Shown here: piece after piece, positions 48,440 through 60,189 of the stretch
How the letters are laid out: each line of letters begins with the position of its first letter
Position numbering within the stretch: the first letter of the stretch is position 1
Assembly: GCF_025698545.1 (NCBI RefSeq)
Contig: NC_068569.1
Span: 12,710,001-12,774,000 of the forward strand
Source: Gossypium raimondii
Taxonomy: Eukaryota; Streptophyta; Magnoliopsida; Malvales; Malvaceae
Direction of reading: 5' to 3'
DNA length: 64,000 nucleotides
Position numbers and translations under genes: made by a program
Notes under the pieces: model-generated
What the model saw: the letters and a program-made list of their open reading frames with translations, nothing else
The model's database searches: none
Told to the model about the DNA's origin: nothing

Positions 48440-49045
48440 AGATCAAATAAGAGATATTCGTTTGGGAAGATTCTAGAATATAAAATAAAGAAATAGGACT
48501 AATATTCTAGATGAACAATTTAACTATTAGATATTTGTAAAATCAATGGTAACAATGTTGACATTTGTAAACAATCCAACGACCACTAAACTTTATAAAT
48601 AGGGGTGGGAGCTTTCATTCTTGCTATGATGTAAGAGTGAGCCATAAGCAAAAGAGTGTGAGAGCCAGAGGTAGAGAAGAGTAGTGAGCTAAGTGTGTGT
48701 CATATTGTAATTATATTGTATATTAACAAAAGTGTTTTATTCTCTTGTAATTGTAAATCTCGGTTAAGCATTAGATTTCTAAGTACTTAATGCACTTGGA
48801 ATGACTTTAATATATGGTTGGTTCTACCACCTGAATGATATATGGTCGACTTTGCCACCCGACTATTATAACACATTAAAAAGTTAGAAAAAAGGTTAAC
48901 CGACTTTAGAGAGTTAGTGTAACATCTTCTAAACTCTACAATAGAATTAAATACAATTTATGTTGCATCTTCCACAGCAAGTTTTGCAAGTTCGCAGTTC
49001 CGTGTGTGTTGTTATGTTTCATGCTTCACAGTATTTTCGATCATT
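48440..49045 (+). repeat. LTR-like segment next to the API5 truncation
   Basis: Contains GGGAAGATTCTAGAATATAAA, then TTTATAAATAGGGGTGGGAGC about 120 bp later (a promoter-like TATA context) and a long non-coding leader-like stretch. This resembles a solo Copia LTR. I could not match a TG..CA boundary or a target duplication. Confidence 0.4.
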
Positions 49046-49481
49046 CTAATTAGATGTTTGTGGATAATGAATATGCACCAAAACCAACATGTAGACAACC
49101 CAGAACGTAGATAACTTTTACTGGGTAATTGAAGAGAACTTAGCTCACAATACATAAATGAATACAATCTGATATATAAAGAGAATGGTTAACTTGTTGA
49201 TATCATTTAAATGGGAGACAAAAAGTGTAAGATCTGTATCTCTCTAAGTAAAACGAAACACCTTACAATAATTTCTCTTCAATATTTCTCCCAAGAACAC
49301 AACAAATAATCTCAAGACCATCCTCTCTTCTGGAGAGGATTTAAATAATTTCTTGAAAATGGAACACTTATTCAAAATGAAGCATTGCAATTCAGAAAAA
49401 AATATCATTTTAATAAGTTACAGAATGGGCATGTCTAAAGCTTGTAAGAAATCTTTTTTGAAACTATATATTTCGAAATAA

Positions 49482-51064
49482 TTACGAATATATTAATATA
49501 TTTTTATTTTCAATAAAAAGGAATCCAAAATTCTTATGAACCAGATAATTTGTAATTGAATTTTTATTAAACTCAAAATCACTAGCTTCTTTATTGAAAC
49601 ATTCAACCAGCTTGTATCTCACATCATTAAGATAAAAAGATTGAGTGATTTCCAAGAGCCACTTTGCTTCCTCATCAGTAAGCTTGCTGGTGAAAACAAT
49701 ATCTCCACGAATAAGTACCAAGTCCTTGCTTTCTGCAAATTCTGTGTAAAAGGATGCAGTGAAGTAAGGAGATGCTTGAGTTCCTCTTGCTTTATAATCT
49801 TCAAGACCAGTGAAAAGCAAGTATGGCAATTGCACTGCAACAAAATTTTGAATAAACATTTAAGCAAACTAACAAGTTTGTGGAAGAATGCAAAATTTGA
49901 TTGTATACTTCAATGGCATATGCTATCTAAAAATCTAATTGAGGGCTAATGCATGACATCATTAGTATTTAGTACTGTTCATTATAGCAAATAACCCTAA
50001 TTGGATTCCTGGTTCTGATGCGTTCAACAGAAATTTGGGAATCAGCATGCACAAGAATGGCCAATAAATAGAAACTCTTGCGGCAAGGCATTTCCAATGC
50101 TTTTTCCCAACTGCAAAAGCCATGATGTTATGCCTGATAGTATCAAATCAAAAGTATGGTTGAGAATAATGAACTCGTTAACAATTATGGCTCTAAACTA
50201 GCTTGTTTTTTAATACAAATTTATTGCTACAACAGGCATGACTCAATAAACCATAACATGATTATGAGCATTGTAGTATAGAAAGCATTTTGCCTAAGTT
50301 AAATCATCGGTTATATAGATCACAAGCAAAAGAAGTCAGCCACCGCAAAATAAATCAATTGTCACATAAAACCAATATGAAAAAAGTTCAAAGACTACCG
50401 ATCAAATAACAAACCTTGAGCAAACATTGTTGTATAACCACTTCCTCTCCACAAAGGAATGACAAAATACCGGCTGCTAAGACAGAAGTGAGACTAGCAA
50501 GAATTATGAAACCCAACAACGTGTATGTAACAACATAAACAATGGAATCAAATGGATTACCAATCTGAGCCTCTTTGTTCCTATAAACGGTAAAGTTTTG
50601 CCTTCATGGTCAACCCAATATGACCTCTTCCCAAGTGATACTGAACATAAAAAATTTGCTTAATCAATTTGTTCTTTCATATTAACAACATGAAAATGAA
50701 GAGGGAAAGAAAAGTTCAGTAATTGGGTATATTTTACATCATCCCAAATAGAAGCAAGGTCCTCAGGTGAACGGTTTTTTGCTCGGTTCAAATCCATGAT
50801 GGAATCCAACGGCTTGGGTTCTAAAGGCTTGAACCCAGATGCAAATCTCGAAGTCCTGCAAAAACCGAGTGAACCCCATTTCAATAAATCTCCTGGGATT
50901 GCTTCTTTTTCCGGGTTTTTGACACGTTGCTGCGAAGAGAAGGCAGAGAAGCAGCGAATTGAAAGCCAAGAAGAAGAAGAAGATGGTGTTTCTTTCAGGA
51001 TGATAGTTCTTAGTGACGAGGAAACTTTCGCGGTTACGGTGATTCTTGATGCTAACCGTTGCAC
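49482..51064 (-). pseudogene. ATP11: ATP11-type mitochondrial F1-ATPase assembly factor with in-frame stop
   Basis: ATP11/ATPAF1 family: a mitochondrial matrix chaperone that binds the F1 beta subunit during ATP synthase assembly. Minus-strand exons are 51064-50738 (Ser/Arg-rich mitochondrial presequence, then KPLDSIMDLNRAKNRSPEDL), 50640-50561 (YHLGRGHIGLTMKAKLY), 50473-50415 (RYFVIPLWRGSGYTTMFAQ) and 49834-49482 (LLFTGLEDYKARGTQASPYF…YLNDVRYKLVE). All junctions keep phase with GT/AG. In exon 2 the codon at 50583-50581 is TAG where Leu is expected (LYRL*EQRGSD). The last exon departs from the family after DFEF and runs about 20 unrelated residues to a stop, so the final exon or its donor appears lost. 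A base-call error at the TAG is possible, but two independent defects favour a pseudogene. Confidence 0.85.
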
Positions 51065-52553
51065 TGTTTCGAGTTTTCAGGTGCGGAGTCTACTCAGCTC
51101 AAACTCGATTCGCTGGGTGATTTTATCAAACAGTCTATGTGCAATGCTACGCAGTACATTTCCAAGCGAAAACAGAGAAATGCGTGCTGAGAATAAAACG
51201 CAGCGCTGGGGGAATGTCTGGATTGAAATCGGAATTAGTTTGACCCAAAAACACAAACTTGGCCTAAATTCTATGGAAAATATTATGAATTGGGCTTTGC
51301 TCGAAACTGATTTTCTTTTCTATAAGAACAATCAAATCATTTTAATAAACTCCTTTATACACCACAAGTTCAATTCACTTTGAAATATATTTTGGATGAA
51401 AAAGAAATACTCAAGTCTTTATGCATTTCGTAATATTGATGTGCATGAAGCTATAAATTATTTTTGTATTCTTTTAATGTAAAATCAGAATGCATTACAA
51501 ATTGCCTAAGAAGGCCAAAAGATTTATCTTATACACACACTCTCAATCTCATGATGCAAAAGAGAAGCACCATCAAAAGATATAATAGAGTAATGTGGTT
51601 TGCATATAATAATGGTACCTTAATTCAGCAGTTTTATTGGTAGTCCAACAAAAGGACAAAGATCCAAAAGATGATCGTAATTGTTAATAATCATACAAAA
51701 TCTTGAGAGAGATAAGTAGTGCTTCAATGACCCATAAACAATCCGACTCAACAAATTATTTTTGTATTATTATCTACATTATTAAGTTTTTAGTTGAGTT
51801 GATATTATAAATTAATTGGACACCAATTCAATAAGAAAAATTAAAATAATTTTTAAAAGTAAATGCTATCACGAGGAAAAAATTCACAATAAAGAGACTT
51901 GAGCATAATATATCAAGATCTCAAAATTTTAAAATTTATCATTTCAACTAAAATCTCGTTAATTTTTTTATAAATAAAATTTTTCAAATACATCATAATT
52001 ATGCCATAATTTAAGTGTGTTGTTGTCATTTAAAATTATTTTTAAAAATATTTTTGTGTGAAATTACAGAAACAATTTAAATTTAAAAAAATCTAAAAAG
52101 AAATACAGACTGTGAGAGTGAACTTAAGAAACTTCAATTTTTTTAGAATCTCAACTTTATTGATTTAATAAAAAATTAGTTGTTTTTTTCTTCGAAAAAC
52201 CTTTTACCCACAATATATCATTTTCACTCCTATCGCAGAAATGACGTAATCTAATTATATAAAGCAGAGAGATACAACGGTTAGAACATGTCTAAACAGT
52301 ATATGAATGGGCCGAATTACAGCGGCGATATAAACTATAAACTGGTTGTTTAGGCTACAAAATTTTGCATCTTTGCATGGAGGCTGCCAACAAGAAGGAA
52401 ACAATGGTTCAATTAACTCAGACAAACCGAATCCAATTAAAGGTTCAACTAATAAGAAAAAAAAAGGCCAAACGACAATGTACTTTGTTTCGCAAACCCT
52501 TGGTCTGGGTGACAGTTCAGAAATTTCCTATTAATTAAAGGAATTAAAAATGA
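51065..52553. other. Intergenic, AT-rich, no gene seen
   Basis: Upstream of ATP11. The 195-codon plus-strand frame at 50796-51383 is the antisense shadow of ATP11 exon 1. Nothing else is recognisable. Confidence 0.5.
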
Positions 52554-52727
52554 TTAAATTTGCCACTGCCAACTTGTCTCTTCGATAATCGAGAACACAG
52601 TTTTTTTCTTAGACTTTAGCTGCTTTGTTTTTTGACTGGAAAAAGTCCGTGCAATCTCAGTTACCCATGATTCATAAGCTTTTTCAGTTTTTTGTTTTTG
52701 ACTTTTAACACAGTCATCAGATGTCAT
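52554..52727 (-). CDS. Small unidentified ORF, 57 residues
   Basis: Minus-strand ORF MTSDDCVKSQKQKTEKAYES… ending …EETSWQWQI, rich in Lys, Gln and Ser. I do not recognise it. The coding-like composition contrasts with the AT-rich surroundings, and it ends in a proper stop. It could be an exon of a decayed gene or a small protein. Low certainty. Confidence 0.3.
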   Translation of the reverse strand: MTSDDCVKSQKQKTEKAYESWVTEIARTFSSQKTKQLKSKKKTVFSIIEETSWQWQI

Positions 52728-52896
52728 TATCTGGAAGTTAGAAGTGGATCAGATTAACAGGGCATAAGACAACGAAAGAAAAAGCAACAGAAATTTGCAG
52801 TAAAAAATCGATTTTATGTTTATACTGCTTATGTACACTTTGCTTCCCCCACATGACAGCCACAATCACAAACCTGATTTATATTTGCAGACAGAT

Positions 52897-54930
52897 TGTC
52901 GAAACCATCTTTTGAAAAATAAAATTTTTTAAGTTATCGACTTTAAAAAATAAAAATTAGGAGTCGCCACCAATCTTTTATTAAGGTGTGATTGGGTCAC
53001 CTAAAAAATGACTTTAGTCTACAAATTTTAGCAAAACGGGTCCGAGAGTCGGTTACGTATGAGGAAGGATTAGCACCCTCATTACGCCCAAAAATTGGTA
53101 CCTAGTTAAATAATTAATGTCTTAATGTCGAAAATTTGAAAAACGTAATCCTTAGCAAAAAACTTAAAACGTTACGTATTAAGACCCTTATCATTTCAGA
53201 GAAAGAGAATAACACACCCAATACGTTAGGGCACGACATTCTGATTTTCCCCAAAAATGAATTAGGGCAAAATACTAATGCAATAAAATTTTAAAAGAAT
53301 ATCCATTTATTCAAGATTTAAGAAATCGCGGTCCAATACGTCAGGGCACAATTCCTTTAGAATCCCAAACTCGGAATATTTCCTTTATTATTTTTTTAAA
53401 AATATTCATTTCGAGAAATCAATGCGTCACATCCAATACGTTAGGACACAATGTGTTGAATTCCCAATAATGAGTTCTTATTTTTTGATTAAAGAGAAAT
53501 GCTCGATTGTTAGATTTAACGAAGAAAATCGGAACCCAATACGTTAGGGCTCAATTTCCTTGAAAATCTTAAATAAAAGCACTATCTCAATTTTGAAAAG
53601 TTTGAAATCGAGTAAAAAAATGATGTGATGCTACATTAAATATACCATGCAATAATAAATATTACAAATCGTAGAAATAATATAAATAAATAAATAGAAT
53701 CAATATACATAATAAAAAATAATCACATACAAAATATCAAATGAATGATCAAAATAAAAAATGAATTTTAACATATAAACGAAAACATGAATTAATAATC
53801 GAATGAAGAAAATAAACAAAATATAAAGAATAAAAGGCACATAGTATATATGCTGAAATTAAAAGTCATACATATAATTTACATATGAATCTTGGGCTAT
53901 GAAACTTATACATACATGATGCATTTATGAAAATAAAAAAAAATAAAGTATATAAAAAATATATTTGCATTTTTAAAAATAAATATGTTCATATATATAA
54001 AAATTAGTTAAAAATATTAATATGTGTACATAGATATGTATACTAAAATAAATATATACATATAGATAAAAATAAATTACATATAAATAAATAACAATAA
54101 TTATATTATACTACAAAAAATAAATATGCGTATATGAAAAATATATATACATATATATATTTTTTAAAAATAACTAAATATAAAAAAAGAATAAAAAAAC
54201 TAATTAATAAAAAAATAAAAAAATGAAAAAAGACTAATTTGAACTGTAAATAAAAACTCTGAGGCAAATCTATACATAAATGGAAACTGAAGGACCAAAT
54301 TGAATGCGCATATTACATGGAGGGATTGGAAGAGAAATTTTCCCTATTTCCCTAAACGGCGTCGTCCAATCAGGATCGAATTGAAATCGAAAATAAATAA
54401 AGGTGTAAATTTAAAAATAAAAAAATTTTAATTACAAAAACATTAAAAGACGGAGGGGCTAAATAAAAAAATAAATAAAATTCGCAGTGGTAATCGTAAA
54501 TAAGTAAAAAATAATCGAAAAAAATAGTAAGCCACTTTTAAAAAACTGCCAATCGTTCTCTTTTTTATTCCTCCTTCTTTTTTTTCTTTTTTTCTTTTAC
54601 AATAAAGGGAGATGCCTCTATTTATAGTTGAGCCTCCCCAAATCCAACGGTACAGATCAATTACATCAACGGCTGAGATTAAAGGGTATCTACAAATTAA
54701 ATTTCTAAGATTACAAAATCATATCTTCTAAAATTGCATATCATATCTAAGATTATATATTATATCTAAGATTGCATATCATATCTAAGATTGCATATCC
54801 CTGAAGATTATGTTTCCATAAGCTTGTAGATGGACCTTCAACCTTTTCAAGTAATAGACAATTCCGATCGAGTCAAATGATATTACTTTGAGTTTTTTTT
54901 TGTGAACCCGGGCTAAAATTGAGTATTACA
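52897..54930 (+). mobile_element. Solo LTR with 5-bp TSD CAGAT
   Basis: 2,034 bp from TGTCGAAACC to GAGTATTACA, flanked by CAGAT (52892-52896 and 54931-54935). It carries a GGAGTCGCCACCAATC/GGGTCCGAGAGTCGG region typical of long plant Gypsy LTRs. A TATA context (CTATTTATAG near 54617) supports plus orientation. No internal coding region. Confidence 0.9.
53215..53560 (+). repeat. Four spaced copies of CAATACGTTAGGGCAC in the solo LTR
   Basis: Near-identical motifs at about 53219, 53334, 53434 and 53538, 100-115 bp apart, each followed by a similar 'aatttcc/attcc' context. A degenerate tandem array inside the LTR. Confidence 0.75.
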
Positions 54931-54935
54931 CAGAT

Positions 54936-56027
54936 TATTTCGGCTTCTGTAGTTTCACCCAACTCCCCCAGAACAAAAATGTATTTACCAAAAACCTGAT
55001 TGGGAATTGGGACCGAACTTCAGTTGCGGTAAAATATGAATAGGAAGAAACGTCCACCTAACCCGTGTCTTAGTATTAGCACGATAAATATATATCCATA
55101 TTTGAATTTCATCTTAAGCTAAAAAGTCCAAACAATTGCCTAATTTCCTTAAATATGTACTAGTACAATAACAAAAAGTTCAGAAAAAGGGAATTTGAGC
55201 GTGAGATAGTGCAGCAGCTTTTAATATGCTCACAAGGAAAAGGTTCCCTTCCACTTCAGACTTGACTGAAAAGGGCAAGTAAAATAGCAATTGACGCATA
55301 CCCTAGAGAGAGAGGAGTAAAAGCTAATGGCTCTGAATCTGATTAATCTGTTAGACACAAGAGTTATTTATGATATGGTGGGTTTCCCTCGTTTCGTTTG
55401 CACATGCATTGCATTTAAGAACTCATGTTTGGTTGGCTAGTGGGTTTGAGTAGTACCCTCCACCCATTAGCTTCACTGCTTTTTATCCACCCTTCTGTTT
55501 TTCTCTTCACCCCTAATATTGCCTGTTTGCTTCCTTACCCTTGCTTAATTAATTAATTACCAATAGCCCATTGGCATTTAAATCAAACCACTTGTATATA
55601 AAAAACAAGATAATTACCTGAATTTGTTGTTCGTTTTAAATCTAAGATTCTTTTTGTGTGTGTGTGTGTGTGTTTTCATATAAAAGAGGTTAACATGTAT
55701 GTTAGAATTTTAATCATTACACAAATCCGTGAGGAATCGTCTTAGCTATTATTGTTTTCTAACATGGCTATGATTAGCCAAATCTTTACCTTAAATTTCT
55801 AGCTATATACTTATACCAGAACAGTGTCAAAGGGAAATGTCTTATTATTTTGTTTCCTACCATTCATGTAGGGATTGGGTTTCACGGGAGTTGATTATCT
55901 TCTTTTATAGTTGAGGCAATTTGTATTGTCCCACTTCAGACTTTTTAACCTGGTCTTAGCTCTTTTATATTCTCCACTACTATTCCTTTCTTTGTCCTAA
56001 GCTGCCGACCAAACACACTTCACAATC
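54936..56027 (+). promoter_or_regulatory. Upstream region of the peroxidase gene
   Basis: No gene. Contains a (GT)9 microsatellite at about 55655-55672 and a TATA-like TTTTATATTC near 55964, about 60 bp before the ATG. Promoter by position. Confidence 0.4.
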
Positions 56028-57784
56028 ATGCCTGTCCTTTCTCCAGCTTCTTCTTCTTCTTCTTCTTCTTCTTCCTTTGTTTTCACTTGTTTCTTCATCA
56101 TTCTCTTTGTAACCATAAACTCCTCCAATCCTGTAGCCATTACCACCAAGGCCAAACGCCCCCCACGCCAGCTTTCTGTCAATTACTATGCAAAATCTTG
56201 CCCTCAAGTTGAGCAACTCGTCGGCTCCATCACCTCCCAACAATTCAAAGAAATCCCTGTCTCTGCACCTGCCACCATTCGCCTCTTCTTCCATGACTGC
56301 TTTGTAGAAGTAATGCAAATTATATTCAATTACTTATCAGTTCTTACTTCTGCATGCATGCAAGCACATGTTAGCATTAATGCGCCTACAATGCTCCATT
56401 GATTTCCAACCATATAAAATTTTAGCTGATGATTGATTCAAAATTTTGGCTTGGATTACTGTTATATTGTAGGGTTGCGATGCGTCTATCCTTATAGCAA
56501 CACAGCCTGGAAGTAAAATATTAGCAGAGAAAGATGCAGCGGATAACAGGGACCTGAGAACAGAGGGGTTTGATACAATAACGAGAGCCAAGGCTTTGGT
56601 GGAGAGCAAATGCCCCGGCATTGTCTCTTGCGCTGATATTCTTGCAATTGCAGCCAGAGATTTTATCCATTTGGTTAGTGCAACCGTTTTCACTTTTTAT
56701 TGGTCTCGGTTTGCTTCTCATCTCATGCATTAGATATTATCTCTGTTTACAATCATATTGCTGAGGGGAAAAAAACAAAGAAATTAATTTGATATCGTTA
56801 CATGCATATCTTCCAATTGGGATGATGTTTCCAGAGTCGAAGATTGGAGAAAAATATATATTAATATTACTTATTTTCTGCATTACAGCTATACTTATCA
56901 GTTGAAACTCTCTAATAAGACACGAAAGATATTCATATTTCCATGTGCCTATTTTGTCTACAACGAAACTTGTTGATTAGCAGCCAAGATTCTGCTGCTA
57001 AGCTTGTCCTACTACCTGATCTTGACTTCAACCTTATGTTGAGTCTCCAACATGTTTGATTTTATTATATCACTATCAATGTTAAGACAGCCGAGTCCTT
57101 TGGTTTTAATTAATTCATCTTAAGATATGTTGGTTTTCAACTAACGAGGAAGTTTAGTAAATATTTAATGGACACTGGTTTTACTGTGATTTAATGTGTT
57201 TCCAGGCTGGGGGACCTTATTACGTAGTGAAGAAAGGAAGGTGGGATGGGAAAATATCAATGGCATCCAGGGTCCCCAACAATCTCCCACATGCAAATTC
57301 AACCGTCGACCAACTGATCAAACTCTTTAGCTCAAAAGGGTTAACCATCCAGGACCTCGTTGTGCTCTCAGGTGCGCACACCATCGGCTTTGCCCACTGC
57401 AAGAACTTCGTGGACCGACTCTACAATTATAAAGGCACTAAGCAGGCTGACCCTGCCATTGATCCAAGGCTACTAAAGGCCCTGAAGATGTCATGCCCAC
57501 AGGTTGGTGGTAATGCTGACATTGTGGCTCCATTCGATGTCACCACCCCATTCGTATTCGACCATGCTTATTATACAAATTTACAGAGCAAACTGGGCTT
57601 GTTAGCTTCAGACGAAGGTCTATTTTTGGACCCGAGGACCAAGCCTCTGGTCCAATCTTTTGGGCTAGACAAGGCAAAGTTTTTCCTGGCCTTTTCAGCA
57701 GCTATGGAAAAAATGGGCTCAATTGGCGTCAAAAGAGGAAGAAGACATGGAGAGAAAAGGAAGGCTTGTAGCATACACATGTGA
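56028..57784 (+). CDS. PER19: Class III secretory peroxidase, three exons
   Basis: Haem peroxidase of the plant secretory (class III) family, using H2O2 to oxidise phenolics in the cell wall or apoplast. Exons are 56028-56309, 56473-56673 and 57206-57784, all phase 0 with GT/AG, giving 353 residues. An N-terminal signal peptide includes a poly-Ser run. The distal haem site RLFFHDCF (Arg and His) and the proximal-His block [14 protein letters not shown] are present. All eight conserved cysteines are there (SCPQ, HDC, GCD, KCP, VSC, AHC, MSCP, KAC). The [21 protein letters not shown] block and the ending [18 protein letters not shown] resemble Arabidopsis PER19 more than other members (from memory). 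The gene appears intact. Confidence 0.93.
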
Positions 57785-58199
57785 AGCTTTTTTTTCCCTT
57801 CCCATTCATATCCCTCCCCCTTCCCTTTTTTTTAGTTCTAAGCTTTCTTTTATTTATTGATTGGGATTTTGTAGGCTTTTGTGAATGTCTAGAAATTTAA
57901 GTCCCCAAACAACATGGAACTTGGTAGATAGGAGACCTTTATATCGATCACTTTTCAGTGGTTCTGTTTTTCTTTTTGAATTATCTTGACCGCAAAGTGA
58001 GAGAAAATTTGTAGGCTTACCGTCAAGCTATAATTACATCGCACTTTATTTTAAGTTATTATTTCCTTTCCATAAACCTCCAAGAAAGGATATATTTGGG
58101 CATGCAAAAGAAAAAAAAAGAAGCATCTTCAAATTTAGAGTCAAAGCCTCAAGTAGTCTCTTTAAGCCAGACTTCAGAAAGGGCTCCACACAAAAACAG
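57785..58199. other. 3' flank of the peroxidase gene
   Basis: Presumed 3' UTR, T-rich, then intergenic DNA. No gene seen. Confidence 0.4.
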
Positions 58200-58505
58200 T
58201 GGTGAATTCAATAAATTTTTTTTAGGGAGGTTGGAAATTTAATTATATTTTTGATAGATTAAAATATAAATTTATTATATATTAATTTATAATTTTATCA
58301 TTTTTGAAGGAATTAAATAGAAATTATTTCATTTTAGGAAGTTAAATGTAATTTTATTATATATTAATTTATAATTTTTTTATTTATAAAAGGACTGAAT
58401 TGAAAATTTATTATTTTGGGGCTAAAGTACAACTTCACTATATATATTAATTTATAATTTCTCTATTTATAAGAGGATTAAATTGAAAACTTTTCTCTTT
58501 GAGTC
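58200..58505. repeat. Degenerate tandem repeat related to 13641-13875
   Basis: Three or so degenerate copies of a unit built from 'tttagggaggttggaa', 'taatttataattt' and 'aaaaggattaaattgaaa', about 90-100 bp apart. The body matches the fragment near 13.7 kb. Non-coding transposon debris. Confidence 0.5.
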
Positions 58506-58867
58506 ACCTCTACACAAAAATAAGCAGAAAATTCTTTTACTAGTTGAGTAAACTACACTAACAAATCATCTCATAATGAGTAGTTTCTTTTATGATCATC
58601 AACTAAAAAAAGTTATAATTTAGTCACTAACACTTTCGAGATTGTTTTTTATCACCGTTAAGTAACGGAATGATAATGTGACCCTTTTAATTGATCTATA
58701 AAACAAATTTAGTCATAAGCTTTTATACTTATTGTCTATTTGGTCATGATTTTGTATAAAAATATAATAAATATATAATAAAAACTTAACATATATGTAA
58801 ATACACAAAATGTTAATAAATAATAAATATTATATAAAGATTGTTATGGTACTTTCATATATTATTT
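58506..58867. other. Intergenic, no gene seen
   Basis: AT-rich DNA with phrases common to plant dispersed repeats ('ccgttaagtaacgg'). No boundaries. Confidence 0.35.
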
Positions 58868-59250
58868 ATGAGGAATGATTCATTTACATTGGTGCAAAAC
58901 TAAAGTTGTTTTACAACATTTAGTATTTTTTTTGTAGAATTAATATTTTAACAATCTAATCATAATATTTCATATTTCATCCATATAGATCATGCATGTT
59001 AAATTTAACATGAACTAAAAATTTCTAACTATTTGTTTTATGCAAAAAGAATTCAACCATATAATAAATATTAAAATATACAATATTTTAGATCAAAGTG
59101 ATAGAGATATCAAATTGGTTCTAAAGTTTACATGCATGACAAGTACAATTATATCCTAAATTAAATGGTTGAATTGTTAAAACATTAATCCTACAAAAGA
59201 TCTCGAAAGGGTGTAAAATAATTTTATTTTATATAAGTAAATTCTTCTCT
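58868..59250. repeat. Dispersed AT-rich MITE-like repeat, copy 2
   Basis: About 380 bp, related along its length to 11579-11950 in the same orientation. Two copies 47 kb apart define a repeat family. Non-coding. Confidence 0.55.
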
Positions 59251-59429
59251 ATTATTTTTATTATTTTTACATAATAAGTGTCTTGCTTATATATAATTTA
59301 CATGTTGGCATGGTTTTTTTTTCAATGGTCACATGGTCACATGATCATATCTTTAATGTTTGTTTATCTTCACATGATAGGTTTTTTTTTTACTTAATTA
59401 TGAGGATCCTAATTTAATGTGCTAATATT

Positions 59430-59740
59430 GGACTGATCATGGAAATACTAAAGGGTTTAGGGTATGACTTGAATAGGAAGATGAACATTTACTATGTTGA
59501 GTTTGGTAAATCATTGAGCATGCGGTTGAGAATGTTAAATGAAAAGGATGCCATTGTGTTAGAACTAGCAACCCAATTAGTGAAAGGTGGGTTCTTGACA
59601 TATATGTTAAACATTTGGATGCTAAAATTGACCATGACATCCCTACTGCATTGCTTGAACCTTTTGAGGATGTTCTTGACATATATGTTAAACAATGGTG
59701 TACTATGTAAGGGTGAATCAGATGAATATAGTGCATAAAT
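59430..59740 (+). pseudogene. Possible Mutator-like transposase N-terminal fragment
   Basis: The frame reads LKGLGYDLNRKMNIYYVEFGKSLSMRL…LNEKDAIVLELATQLVKGG, similar in layout to the N-terminal domain of plant MULE transposases (LGY, Y.V…SL..GL..L..D..V.E…..KGG..VYV). Downstream pieces occur in another frame. A short, broken relic; class uncertain. Confidence 0.4.
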
Positions 59741-60184
59741 GGTGTTTAGGGTAATGTTGGTAGTGTTTCAAATGTTAGGGGTATTAATCTAGGAGGCAAT
59801 TGTTAGGATGAGTATAGCAATAGGGTGAAGGTTTAGGGTGGTAATAAGTATTTTGTTTCATTTTACTTCAAAATTTTTGAAGGCACCAACAAGGAATTAG
59901 ATGAAAATTATGTTAAGAAAGTGAAGTCTTATAATACTTATAATACCTACTATAAATTTGTTCCTTTAGATGATTTTTTATTGGACTTTTTTTTGAATAA
60001 TTTTGTTATATATTCCGATCATATTTGCTCTTTTTAATACAATACCTAAAACTACCCATAGACCCTCCTAACTCATAAATAGAAAGATAATGCGCTTCAG
60101 CGTACTCGAACCCACATCCTCCTGCGTTGACAATAATATTCATACGAATTAAGCTAAGACTCAATCGATTCTATTGCTCTTATA
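59741..60184. other. Intergenic, no gene seen
   Basis: Continuation of decayed transposon-like DNA. A phrase near 60080-60165 resembles a common plant repeat. No gene. Confidence 0.4.
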
Positions 60185-60189
60185 TATGG

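Noticed and set aside
50796..51383. 195-codon plus-strand ORF
   Set aside because: Antisense shadow of ATP11 exon 1, with no family resemblance of its own.
55980..56318. Minus-strand Glu/Arg-rich ORFs
   Set aside because: Antisense of peroxidase exon 1 and its TTC repeat.
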